Of a stretch of DNA of 64,000 bases, positions 8,437-16,156 are shown one piece after another. The notes below the pieces were generated by a model. That model ran no database searches, was not told where the DNA came from, and saw nothing but the letters and a program-made list of their open reading frames with translations. Each line of letters starts with the position of its first letter. Position 1 is the stretch's first letter. The stretch comes from Mycobacterium sp. 852002-51971_SCH5477799-a (GTDB taxonomy: Bacteria > Actinomycetota > Actinomycetes > Mycobacteriales > Mycobacteriaceae): the NCBI RefSeq assembly GCF_001667145.1, contig NZ_LZIF01000014.1:1-64000 (forward strand), written 5' to 3'. Made by a program: the position numbers and the translations under genes.

Positions 8437-8826
8437 TTATTCACCTCGGGTGTCACGCCGTAGCGGGTGGTCCGGGGGCACCTCGACGAAGATGAGCGTG
8501 AGGCCATCGGGATCGGTCACGTGCATCTCTTTCAAGCCCCATGGTTCCTGGCGAGCTTCGCGCGCGATCGGCACCCCGCGGCCCGCCAATTCGGCTTGGG
8601 TGGCTTCGATGTCGCGGACCTGTAGCCACAGCGCACCGGGGAACGCGGCCTGGGAGGGGTCGGGCGCGCCGTAACCGGCCAGCTCCAGCAAGGACTGGCC
8701 CGCGAAAAACACTGTGCCAGCGCCGTAGTCGCGCCAAACAGCCAGCCCGATCTCGTCGCGGTAAAAGGCTAGCGACCGCTGATAGTCCGCCGGTCGCAGC
8801 AGCATCCGGCTGGCCAGGATCTCCAT
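8437..8826 (-). CDS. VOC/glyoxalase-fold protein (Rv0546c-like)
   Basis: The 129-residue product from ATG 8826 (MEILASRMLLRPADYQRSL) has the beta-alpha-beta-beta-beta pattern of the vicinal oxygen chelate fold. It includes FYRDEIGLAVWRDYG and the C-terminal MHVTDPDGLTLIFVEVP, where the terminal Glu is a usual metal ligand. The frame is open further upstream but lacks homology there. It could be a glyoxalase, a resistance-type or an isomerase-type enzyme; the substrate is not predictable. It lies 26 bp after the SDR gene on the same strand. Confidence 0.82.
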   Translation of the reverse strand: MEILASRMLLRPADYQRSLAFYRDEIGLAVWRDYGAGTVFFAGQSLLELAGYGAPDPSQAAFPGALWLQVRDIEATQAELAGRGVPIAREARQEPWGLKEMHVTDPDGLTLIFVEVPPDHPLRRDTRGE

Positions 8827-8852
8827 GAAAACGTGTCTACCACGTGTTCGGA

Positions 8853-9749
8853 TCAGCCATCGGTCTTGCGGTTGGGCTGGATGCTTTGGCGCTGCATGAC
8901 GGCGTTGACCCAGCGAGGGCCGACGATGTCCAGCGCCCGGCCGGCGATCGCGATCCGCGGTGCGATGCGGACCGGTCGGGTGCGGGCGGCGGTGAGCATC
9001 CACTCGCCGGCCTCTGCTGAGGTCAGTGCGGGCACTCCCTCGTACGCCTTGGTCGGCGCGATCATCGGGGTGGCGACCAGCGGGTAGTACAGCGTCGTCG
9101 AATGCACCCCCTTGCTGCCCCACTCGGTTTCGATGACCCGGCTCACCGTTGACAGCGCGGCCTTCGAGGCGTTGTACACCGAGAACAGCGGGGAAGCCTC
9201 CGACATCACGCCCCAGGTGGAGACGTTGATGATGTGGCCGTCGCCGCGCTCGAGCATGCCGGGCGCCAGCCCGCGGACCAGCCGCAGCGGCGCGTAGTAG
9301 TTGAGCACCATGGTCCGCTCGACGTCATGCCAGCGCTCCAGCGATTCTGCCAACGGCCGGCGGATGGACCGGCCGGCGTTGTTGATCAGGATGTCGATGC
9401 CGCCGAGACGTTCTTCGACGTCAGCGACCAGGGCGTCGACGGCGTCCATATTCGAGACGTCGCACGGGATCGATATGGCCTCACCGCCCGCGGCCGTGAT
9501 TCGCCCGGCCAGCGCGTCCAGCAGATCCTGGCGACGGGCGACGGCCACCACCGTAGCGCCCGCCTGGGCGAACTGTTCGGCTGCGGCCTCGCCGATCCCG
9601 GACGATGCCCCGGTCAGCAGGATGCGCTTGCCTGCCAACTCGATCGGCTTGATCAGCGGCCGGTTGACCAGTACCTGCGGCGCCATGGGCGGTCGCATGA
9701 TCGCCAGGGAGAATTGGTCGGCGATCCGGCGGAGGGGACTCTTGCTCAC
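8853..9749 (-). CDS. Short-chain dehydrogenase/reductase (Rv0547c-like)
   Basis: The 298-residue product has the classical SDR features: the cofactor motif TGASSGIG (46-53), NNAG (123-126), catalytic Ser177 and Y192-x3-K196. An N-terminal extension of about 38 residues precedes the Rossmann fold. GTG 9749 sits 8 nt after a TAGACT hexamer on the minus strand, so a leaderless transcript of its own is likely even though menB ends only 39 bp upstream. It probably acts on a lipid or polyketide alcohol, but no substrate is indicated. It is the first gene of a run that continues into the VOC protein and pitA. Confidence 0.88.
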   Translation of the reverse strand: MSKSPLRRIADQFSLAIMRPPMAPQVLVNRPLIKPIELAGKRILLTGASSGIGEAAAEQFAQAGATVVAVARRQDLLDALAGRITAAGGEAISIPCDVSNMDAVDALVADVEERLGGIDILINNAGRSIRRPLAESLERWHDVERTMVLNYYAPLRLVRGLAPGMLERGDGHIINVSTWGVMSEASPLFSVYNASKAALSTVSRVIETEWGSKGVHSTTLYYPLVATPMIAPTKAYEGVPALTSAEAGEWMLTAARTRPVRIAPRIAIAGRALDIVGPRWVNAVMQRQSIQPNRKTDG

Positions 9750-9788
9750 GTGACGCGAGTCTAGGCGGTGCCCCCGGCGCGCCCGCCG

Positions 9789-10691
9789 CTAGAAGTAGCG
9801 CGGGAACCGGCTCCAGTCCGGATCCCGCTTCTCCAGGAAGGCGTCGCGGCCCTCGACGGCCTCGTCGGTCATGTAGGCCAGCCGGGTGGCCTCGCCCGCG
9901 AACAGCTGCTGGCCCACCAGGCCGTCGTCGAGCAGATTGAACGCGAACTTCAGCATGCGTTGTGCCTGCGGCGATTTGGCGTTGATCTCGCGCGCCCACT
10001 GGATGGCCTCGGATTCCAGCTCGGCATGGTCGACGACGGCGTTGACCGCGCCCATCTGGTGCATCTGCTCGGCGGTGTAGGGGCGGCCCAGGAAGAAGAT
10101 CTCGCGGGCGAACTTCTGTCCGACCTGGCGGGCCAGGTACGCGCTGCCGTAGCCGCCGTCGAAGCTGCCGACGTCGGCGTCGGTCTGCTTGAAGCGGGCG
10201 TGCTCGCGGCTGGCCAGGGTGAGGTCGCAGACCACGTGCAGGCTGTGCCCCCCGCCGGCCGCCCAGCCGTTGACCAGGCAGATGACCACCTTGGGCATGA
10301 ACCGGATCAGCCGCTGGACCTCCAGGATGTGTAACCGGCCGGCGCGGGCGGTGTCGACCGTGTCGGCGGTGTCTCCCGAGGCGTACTGGTAGCCGCTGCG
10401 TCCGCGGATGCGCTGATCGCCGCCGGAGCAGAACGCCCAGCCGCCGTCCTTGGGCGATGGTCCGTTGCCGGTCAGCAACACCACGCCGATGTCGGGGGAC
10501 ATCCGGGCGTGGTCGAGCACCCGGTAGAGCTCGTCGACGGTGTGCGGCCGGAACGCGTTGCGCACCTCCGGACGGTCGAACGCCACCCGCACCGTGGCGT
10601 CATCGACATGCCGGTGATAGGTGATGTCGGTCAGGTCGCCGAACCCGTCGACGGGACGCCATGCCTGCGTATCAAAGGGATTGTCACTCAA
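9789..10691 (-). CDS. menB: 1,4-dihydroxy-2-naphthoyl-CoA synthase MenB
   Basis: MenB closes the second ring of menaquinone by a Dieckmann-type condensation of o-succinylbenzoyl-CoA. The 300-residue crotonase-fold protein has the substrate loop SGGDQRIRGRSGYQYASGD and the oxyanion-hole GWAAGGGHSL. Asp171, Asp178 and Tyr273 stand where M. tuberculosis MenB has Asp185, Asp192 and Tyr287 (a constant offset of 14). The start is TTG 10691, with AGGAG about 10 nt ahead. The homologue from M. tuberculosis is 14 residues longer. The gene follows the F420-type reductase by 13 bp and is probably co-transcribed with it. Confidence 0.95.
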   Translation of the reverse strand: MSDNPFDTQAWRPVDGFGDLTDITYHRHVDDATVRVAFDRPEVRNAFRPHTVDELYRVLDHARMSPDIGVVLLTGNGPSPKDGGWAFCSGGDQRIRGRSGYQYASGDTADTVDTARAGRLHILEVQRLIRFMPKVVICLVNGWAAGGGHSLHVVCDLTLASREHARFKQTDADVGSFDGGYGSAYLARQVGQKFAREIFFLGRPYTAEQMHQMGAVNAVVDHAELESEAIQWAREINAKSPQAQRMLKFAFNLLDDGLVGQQLFAGEATRLAYMTDEAVEGRDAFLEKRDPDWSRFPRYF

Positions 10692-10704
10692 TGTGTTTGA
10701 ACTC

Positions 10705-11160
10705 CTATGCCGGGTCCAGCCGGAACACCGGACACACGCCGGCCAGCGCCTCGAACTCCTCGGGCCGACCGTCTTTCAGCAACCCAGAGCGTTTCATGAA
10801 GGCGACACCGGTGGGCACCTCAGTGGGAAACGCCCGCAAGAACGGCCGCGCCGCGTCGGCGGACAACTCCACCATCCGTACTCGCTCCGAGCTCCGGCCG
10901 CGGGCCAGCGTCACATAGTCGGCGGCGCGGACGTTCCGGATCCAGTCCGCGCCCGGAAATCCGCCCACCACATAACGTTTGCCGTCCACCGTCATCGGTG
11001 TCACCGGCGTCGAGCGGGGCGTTCCGGACTTCCGGCCGGGTACGGTCAACACCACCGGGCTCTCGCCGCCGAAGCTCAGGCCCAGCCGGGACATCCGGAT
11101 GAAGACCTTGTTGGCCGGCTTCAGCCACCACGGCGGCCGGACGTGTTCGCCGCTTCCCAT
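10705..11160 (-). CDS. Nitroreductase-family deazaflavin (F420)-dependent oxidoreductase, Ddn-like
   Basis: The 151-residue product from ATG 11160 has the DUF385/Ddn pattern. It starts with WWLKPANKVFIRMSRLG, followed by LTVPGRKSG-TPRSTPVTP, YVVGGFPGADWIRNVRA, and ends in CPVFRL. These small split-barrel proteins use reduced cofactor F420. Several reduce quinones, including menaquinone, or activate nitro drugs. The ribosome site overlaps the stop of the aldo/keto reductase 11 bp upstream, and menB begins 13 bp downstream. The three genes therefore look like one operon. In M. tuberculosis I recall a toxin-antitoxin pair at this site instead. Confidence 0.85.
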   Translation of the reverse strand: MGSGEHVRPPWWLKPANKVFIRMSRLGLSFGGESPVVLTVPGRKSGTPRSTPVTPMTVDGKRYVVGGFPGADWIRNVRAADYVTLARGRSSERVRMVELSADAARPFLRAFPTEVPTGVAFMKRSGLLKDGRPEEFEALAGVCPVFRLDPA

Positions 11161-11171
11161 AAGCAGCGACG

Positions 11172-12095
11172 TTACCTCTCAAAGGGCTCCGCACCATGAG
11201 CCTGGGGCACCGTCGTACCGACGGCGTCGAGCCGCGCCAGCGCGTCGGCGTCCAGCGATACCCCGGCCGCGTCGAGGTTCTCCTCGAGGTGGGCGATCGA
11301 CCGGGTGCCGGGGATCAGCAGAGTGTTCGCCGCGTGCGCCAAGATCCAGGCCAGCCCGACCTGGGACGGTGTCGCGCCGATTTCGCCGGCGATGTCGACG
11401 ACCACCGAATGGTCGGCGACCTTTGGCAATCCCGGGAACGCCGAGCCGAGCGGGAAGTACGGCACCCACGCGATGCCCTCGGCCTTGCACAGTTCGAGCG
11501 TCGCTTCCTGCGAGCGGTCCAGCACGCTATAGGCGTTCTGCACGCAGACGATTCCGGCGGGCAGCGCGCGGCGCACCACCTCGAGCGGCACGGCGCTGAT
11601 CCCGATCCCGCCGATCTTGCCCTCGTCGCGCAGCGCGATCATCTCGGCGAGTTGATCGTCGAGGTCGACGATCTGGTCGCCCTCGGCGGCCAGGCCCGGA
11701 CCGAGATCGAGCCGGCGCAGGTTCACCACTGGAATCTGGTCCAGGCCCAACTCGCGCAGATCGTCGTCGACCGCGGCGCGCAGTTCGGCCGGCTTCTGGG
11801 CGGCGGCCAGCGGAATGGGTTGTTCGCCGGTGTAGCGGGCGCCGACCTTGCTGACGATGACGAGGTCGCCCGGGTAGGGGGCCAGCGCCGCGCGGATCCG
11901 GCGGTCCACCTCGCCGGGGCCGTAGAACGACGCGGTGTCGATGTGGTTGACGCCGAGCTCGATCGCGCGGCGCAGCACCGCGGCCGCGTCGTCGACGGTC
12001 GCTGCCTCGAACAGTTGCATGGCGCCGTAGCCCATACGAGCGACGGGCCTCGTGTCGAGCGTGCCGATGCCGCCGGGCCGGGATTGGTCAGTCAT
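11172..12095 (-). CDS. Aldo/keto reductase
   Basis: The 307-residue product is taken from ATG 12095, which has GAGGGAG at the right distance. An upstream GTG eight codons earlier is less likely. Asp53, Tyr58 (HIDTASFYG) and Lys83 (VIVSKVG) supply three of the four AKR catalytic residues. The usual His after the next strand is not seen: the sequence reads VVNLRRLD. The C-terminal cofactor block IPGTRSIAHLEEN is present. NADPH-dependent reduction of a carbonyl is expected, possibly a reactive aldehyde or quinone. It is the first gene of the AKR-F420 reductase-menB run and faces the TetR gene across a short region with two palindromes. Confidence 0.88.
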   Translation of the reverse strand: MTDQSRPGGIGTLDTRPVARMGYGAMQLFEAATVDDAAAVLRRAIELGVNHIDTASFYGPGEVDRRIRAALAPYPGDLVIVSKVGARYTGEQPIPLAAAQKPAELRAAVDDDLRELGLDQIPVVNLRRLDLGPGLAAEGDQIVDLDDQLAEMIALRDEGKIGGIGISAVPLEVVRRALPAGIVCVQNAYSVLDRSQEATLELCKAEGIAWVPYFPLGSAFPGLPKVADHSVVVDIAGEIGATPSQVGLAWILAHAANTLLIPGTRSIAHLEENLDAAGVSLDADALARLDAVGTTVPQAHGAEPFER

Positions 12096-12129
12096 GGTGC
12101 TCCCTCGATCGTGAGACACTGGATAAATG

Positions 12130-12143
12130 CGGAGGGCCCTCCG
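12130..12143. promoter_or_regulatory. TetR-type operator 1
   Basis: CGGAGG-GC-CCTCCG is a perfect palindrome; with one flanking base on each side it becomes a perfect 16-bp palindrome. CTTTCGT follows it. It would lie just downstream of the transcription start of the aldo/keto reductase if the TACTCT at 12157-12152 (minus strand) is its -10 element. Repression by roadblock or occlusion is the likely effect. The match to operator 2 supports recognition by the adjacent TetR protein. Confidence 0.7.
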
Positions 12144-12164
12144 CTTTCGTCAGAGTAGCAGAAA

Positions 12165-12178
12165 CGGAGGAACCTCCG
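12165..12178. promoter_or_regulatory. TetR-type operator 2
   Basis: CGGAGG-AA-CCTCCG repeats operator 1 with only the two central bases changed. The downstream flank is also alike (CTTTGGT against CTTTCGT). Its centre lies 35 bp from that of operator 1. It covers the -35 area of the proposed aldo/keto reductase promoter. It also overlaps the GGAGG that would serve as ribosome site for a TetR start at TTG 12181, allowing autoregulation. Confidence 0.7.
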
Positions 12179-12180
12179 CT

Positions 12181-12720
12181 TTGGTTGGAAGATCGGATGC
12201 GCGCCGCAATCGCGAACGGCTGCTGGCGGCGGCCACCGCAGCATTCACCGAGCAGGGCGCGTCGGCCTCGCTCGAGTCGATCGCCCGCGATGCGGGGGTG
12301 GGGATCGGCACGCTGTACCGCCACTTTCCCAATCGGGAGGCCCTCGTCGAGGCCGTCTACCGCGCCGAGCTCGCCGAGGTGGCCGCGGCCGCCGCCCAGC
12401 TGCTCACTCGGCATCCGCCCACGACCGCGCTGCGACGCTGGATGGACCGCTACGCCGGCTTCGTGGCCGCCAAACGTGGCATGGCCGAGTCCCTGCACGC
12501 GATCTTCGACTCCGGCGCCATGGAACCCAGCCAGACCCGCGACAGCATCGTCGGCGCCGTCGCGTCGCTGTTGCGGGCGGGCGCCGACGACGGCAGCCTG
12601 CGCGCCGACGTGCGGGCTGATGACGTGGTGTCCAGCCTTATCGGCATCTTTCTGGTCAGCGGGTCGCCCGAACAGACCGGACGCATGCTCGACCTGCTGG
12701 TCGCCGGCGCGACGGCCTAG
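12181..12720 (+). CDS. TetR-family transcriptional regulator
   Basis: The DNA-binding helix-turn-helix is clear: RERLLAAATAAFTEQGASASLESIARDAGVGIGTLYRHFPNREAL, followed by a divergent ligand domain of about 120 residues with LHAIFDSG and ADDVVSSLIG. I prefer TTG 12181, giving 179 residues, because both operator palindromes then lie upstream and GGAGG is 10 nt ahead. The frame is also open from ATG 12127, but that start lies just before operator 1 and would place both palindromes inside the coding region. The gene diverges from the aldo/keto reductase, which is its probable target. The ligand is unknown. Confidence 0.85.
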   Translation: MVGRSDARRNRERLLAAATAAFTEQGASASLESIARDAGVGIGTLYRHFPNREALVEAVYRAELAEVAAAAAQLLTRHPPTTALRRWMDRYAGFVAAKRGMAESLHAIFDSGAMEPSQTRDSIVGAVASLLRAGADDGSLRADVRADDVVSSLIGIFLVSGSPEQTGRMLDLLVAGATA

Positions 12721-12732
12721 CCCTGGCCGAGT

Positions 12733-12778
12733 GTGCGGTCAGCCGCACGTTCGGCCTCGACTGTGCGGCCCGCCGCAC
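12733..12778. repeat. Two tandem GTGCGG/CCGCAC hairpins between convergent genes
   Basis: GTGCGG-TCAG-CCGCAC at 12733-12748 and GTGCGG-CCCG-CCGCAC at 12763-12778 are two near-identical stem-loops, 30 bp apart, with similar flanks (CGAGT and CGACT before, GTTCGGCC and GCTGGGC after). They fill the gap between the tetR stop and the fadD8 stop. They could end transcription from both sides, although no T-run follows. Similar units recur between genes in mycobacteria, so a dispersed repeat family is the other reading. Confidence 0.65.
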
Positions 12779-12791
12779 GCTGGGCGAGCTT

Positions 12792-14393
12792 CTAGCCCAC
12801 CGAGCGCTCGGCGCCCTCCCAGAACTGGGCGCGCACGGCCTTCTTGTCCGGCTTGCCCAGGCCGGTCAGCGGCAGCGAGTCGGCGAGCACCACGCGCTTG
12901 GGCGACTGCACCGAGCCCTTGCGGTCCTTGACCGCGGCCTGGATTTCGGCGGTCATCGTCTCGATCGCCGCGTCATCGCGGGGCGCGTCGGAGCGCAGCA
13001 CGACCACCGCGGTGACGGCCTCGCCCCACTTCTCGTCGGGCGCACCGACCACGCACACCTGAGCGATGGCCGGGTGCTCGGCGACGACGTCCTCGACCTC
13101 GCGCGGGAACACGTTGAAGCCGCCGGTGACGATCATGTCCTTGACCCGGTCGACGATGAAATAGAAGCCGTCCTCGTCCTCGCGGGCCATGTCGCCGGTG
13201 TGCAGCCAGCCGTCCTTGAATGTTTCGGCCGTCGCCTCCGGCAGGTTCCAGTAGCCGCCCGCCAACAGCGGTCCGCTCACACAGATTTCGCCCGGCTCGC
13301 CCTGCGGGACCGGCTTGCCGTCCTCCCCGAGCAGCGCCACCCGCGCGAACAGCGTCGGGCGCCCGCAGGACGTCAGTCGCTGCTCGTCGTGCTCGGCCTT
13401 GGCCAGATAGGTGATGGCCATCGGCGCTTCGGATTGGCCGTAGTTCTGGGCGAAGATCTGGCCGAACCGGCGGATCGCCTCGGCCAGCCGCACCGGGTTG
13501 ATCGCCGAGGCGCCGTAGTAGACGGTCTCCAGCGACGACAGGTCGCGGGTGTGCGAGTCAGGGTGGTCCATCAGCGCGTACAGCATCGACGGCACCAGGA
13601 AGGTCGCCGTAATGCGCTTCTCTTCAATGGTTTTCAGCACCTCGGCGGGATCGAACTTGGGCAGCACATGCATTTCGCCGCCCTTGATCAGGGTGGGCAG
13701 GAAGTACGCGGCGCCCGCGTGGGAGAGCGGGGTGATCATTAGAAACCGCGGGTTCTCCGGCCATTCCCATTCCGAGAGCTGGATTTGGGTCATCGAGGAG
13801 ATCGACTGGGCGGTGCCCATCACGCCCTTGGGCTTGCCGGTGGTGCCCCCGGTGTAGGTGAGGCCGATGACCTGATCCGGCGGCAGGTCCGCGGCGGCAA
13901 GTGGCTGCGGGTCGTACTTGGCCGCCTCGGCCGCCAGGTCGACCGCGACGCCGCTGAGCGCCTCGGGCACCGGGCCGATGGTGAGGATCTGCTTGAGCCC
14001 GGGCACCTTCTCCAGCAGCGCCAGCGCCCGCTCGACGAACATCGGGTTGGGGTCGATGATCAGCGAGCTGATGCCGGCGTCGTTGAGCACGTAGGCGTGG
14101 TCGTCGAGAGAGCCCAACGGATGCAGGGCGGTGCGCCGGTAGCCCCGCGTCTGGCCGGCGCCGATGATCAACAGCACCTCGGGGCGGTTGAGCGACAGCA
14201 GGCCGACCGCCACGCCGGTGCCCGCGCCCAGCGCCTCGAACGCCTGGATGTATTGACTGATCCGCTCGGCCATCTGACCACCGGTCAGCGTGGTGTCGCC
14301 GAGGAACAGCACCGGCTTGGCCTTGTGGCGCTTGAGCGCGCCCACGAGCAGGTGGCCGTTATGGGTCGGGTTGCGCAACAGGTCGGCCGTCAT
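12792..14393 (-). CDS. fadD8: Fatty-acyl-CoA ligase FadD8
   Basis: The 533-residue product starts at ATG 14393 (MTADLLRNPTHNGHLLVGALKRHK), with AGGAGGAG ahead of it; an upstream in-frame ATG at 14411 is less likely. The adenylate-forming motifs are complete: YTGGTTGKPKG (180-190), the YGQSEAP signature, WLHTGDMARED, VDRVKDMIVTGGFNVFPREVED, and the C-terminal LPLTGLGKPDKKAVR with the catalytic Lys. It should form acyl-CoA from a carboxylic acid, ATP and CoA. FadD8's natural substrate is not settled. The gene diverges from the amidohydrolase gene across 158 bp. Confidence 0.9.
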   Translation of the reverse strand: MTADLLRNPTHNGHLLVGALKRHKAKPVLFLGDTTLTGGQMAERISQYIQAFEALGAGTGVAVGLLSLNRPEVLLIIGAGQTRGYRRTALHPLGSLDDHAYVLNDAGISSLIIDPNPMFVERALALLEKVPGLKQILTIGPVPEALSGVAVDLAAEAAKYDPQPLAAADLPPDQVIGLTYTGGTTGKPKGVMGTAQSISSMTQIQLSEWEWPENPRFLMITPLSHAGAAYFLPTLIKGGEMHVLPKFDPAEVLKTIEEKRITATFLVPSMLYALMDHPDSHTRDLSSLETVYYGASAINPVRLAEAIRRFGQIFAQNYGQSEAPMAITYLAKAEHDEQRLTSCGRPTLFARVALLGEDGKPVPQGEPGEICVSGPLLAGGYWNLPEATAETFKDGWLHTGDMAREDEDGFYFIVDRVKDMIVTGGFNVFPREVEDVVAEHPAIAQVCVVGAPDEKWGEAVTAVVVLRSDAPRDDAAIETMTAEIQAAVKDRKGSVQSPKRVVLADSLPLTGLGKPDKKAVRAQFWEGAERSVG

Positions 14394-14537
14394 GGCGCCG
14401 CTCCTCCTCATCACATCGTCCCCTCGCCGCCGCGCGGCTGGGGGTCCCCACAGCATCGTCGCGGACGCGACTCATGGGCCAGACTAGAACGTGTTGCAAT
14501 TTGGGTCAGCCGCACCCTGTTCGACACCGGCAATCAG

Positions 14538-14552
14538 TACGATCCCTCCCCA
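14538..14552 (+). promoter_or_regulatory. -10 element for a leaderless amidohydrolase transcript
   Basis: TACGAT at 14538-14543 stands 8 nt before the ATG at 14552, and there is no ribosome site between them. This is the spacing expected when transcription begins at the A of the start codon. The same geometry recurs at seven other genes of this window. Confidence 0.5.
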
Positions 14553-16156
14553 TGGCCGATGCAGATCTCGTCATGACCGGAACCATCCTGACCGTCGATG
14601 AGGCGCGGCCCACCGCCGAGGCGCTCGCCATCGCCGACGGCAAGATCATCGCCGTCGGCACCCGCACCGAGGTCGCCGAATTCGTCGGCCCCGGCACTCG
14701 GACCGTCGATGTCGGCGACGGCTGCGTGATGCCGGGCTTCGTAGAGGCACACGGGCATCCGCTGATGGAGGCGGTCGCCCTGTCGGACCGCCTCGTCGAC
14801 ATCCGGCCGGTCACCATGCGCGGCGCCGACGACGTCGTCGCGGCGATTCACTCCGAGGTCGCCCGGCGGGGATCCGACGGCGCCTTCCTCAACGGCTGGG
14901 ATCCGCTGCTGCAGAGGGGCCTTCCGGAACCGACCCTGAGTTGGCTCGACGACGTCGCGCCCGACAGCCCACTGGTGATCATCCACAACTCCGGGCACAA
15001 GGCCTACTTCAATTCGCGCGCCGCCAAGCTTCATGGGCTCGACCGTGACACCCCGGATCCCAAGGGCGCCAAGTACGGCCGCGACGCCAATGGTGAACTC
15101 GACGGCACCGCCGAGGAGACCGGCGCCGTGTTCCCGCTGCTCGGCGGGGCGATCGACTTCGCCGACTACCCGCAGATGCTGCTCGCCGAGTGCGCTCGGC
15201 TCAACCGCGCCGGCCTGACCACCTGCTCGGAGATGGCCTTCGACCCGAACTTCCGACCCGTGGTCGAGCAACTTCGCGAGCAGCTCACGGTGCGGCTGCG
15301 CACCTACGAGATCTCCAACCCGCAGATGTCGACCGCCGCCACACCCGGGCAGGGCGACGACATCCTGCGGCAGGTCGGCATCAAGATCTGGGTCGACGGC
15401 TCGCCCTGGATCGGCAATATCGACCTTTCGTTCCCGTATCTGGACACCGAGGCCACCCGGATCATCGGCGTCGTGCCGGGCTCCTGCGGCTGCGCCAACT
15501 ACACGAAAGAGCAGCTGCACGAGATCGTCGGCGCGTACTTCCCGCTGGGCTGGCCGATGGCCTGCCACGTGCAGGGCGACGCGGGCGTGGACACCATCCT
15601 CGACGTCTACGAAGAAGCCCTTAAGCGCCATCCGCGCGACGATCACCGGCTACGCCTCGAGCACGTCGGCGCCATCCGGCCCGAGCAGCTGCGGCGCGCC
15701 CACGACCTCGGCGTCACCTGCAGCATCTTCGTCGACCAGATCCACTACTGGGGGGACGTCATCGTCGACGGCCTCTTCGGCGAGGAACGCGGAACCCGTT
15801 GGATGCCAGCCGGATCCGCGGTGGCCACCGGGATGCGCATCTCACTGCACAACGACCCGCCCGTCACGCCCGAGGAACCGCTGCGCAACATCAGTGTGGC
15901 CGTGACCCGCACGGCGCCCAGCGGCCGGGTGCTCGGACCCGAGGAATGCCTGACCGTGGAGCAGGCGATCCGCGCGCAAACCATCGACGCGGCCTGGCAG
16001 CTGTTCTCCGACGACGTGATCGGCTCGCTGGAGGTCGGCAAGTACGCCGACCTGGTGGTGCTCTCCGCCGATCCGCGAGCGGTGCCGCCCGAGCAGATCG
16101 CCGACCTTCAGGTGCGGGCGACGTATCTGGCGGGCCGCCAGGTCCACAGCGCGTGA
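14552..16156 (+). CDS. Amidohydrolase of the YtcJ type (Rv0552-like)
   Basis: The 534-residue product begins at ATG 14552 (MADADLVMTGTILTVDEARP). It has the metal-site motif GFVEAHGHP near residue 65, later HNSGHKAYFNS, HVQGDAGVDTILDVYE and LEHVGAIRPEQL, and a C-terminal SDDVIGSLEVGKYADLVVL. These define amidohydrolase family 3, whose members cleave N-acyl or cyclic amide bonds in a metal-dependent barrel. In the M. tuberculosis homologue the length is the same (534, from memory). The stop overlaps the menC start (GTGA), so it is translated with the menaquinone genes, though no step of that pathway is known to need it. Confidence 0.87.
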   Translation: MADADLVMTGTILTVDEARPTAEALAIADGKIIAVGTRTEVAEFVGPGTRTVDVGDGCVMPGFVEAHGHPLMEAVALSDRLVDIRPVTMRGADDVVAAIHSEVARRGSDGAFLNGWDPLLQRGLPEPTLSWLDDVAPDSPLVIIHNSGHKAYFNSRAAKLHGLDRDTPDPKGAKYGRDANGELDGTAEETGAVFPLLGGAIDFADYPQMLLAECARLNRAGLTTCSEMAFDPNFRPVVEQLREQLTVRLRTYEISNPQMSTAATPGQGDDILRQVGIKIWVDGSPWIGNIDLSFPYLDTEATRIIGVVPGSCGCANYTKEQLHEIVGAYFPLGWPMACHVQGDAGVDTILDVYEEALKRHPRDDHRLRLEHVGAIRPEQLRRAHDLGVTCSIFVDQIHYWGDVIVDGLFGEERGTRWMPAGSAVATGMRISLHNDPPVTPEEPLRNISVAVTRTAPSGRVLGPEECLTVEQAIRAQTIDAAWQLFSDDVIGSLEVGKYADLVVLSADPRAVPPEQIADLQVRATYLAGRQVHSA

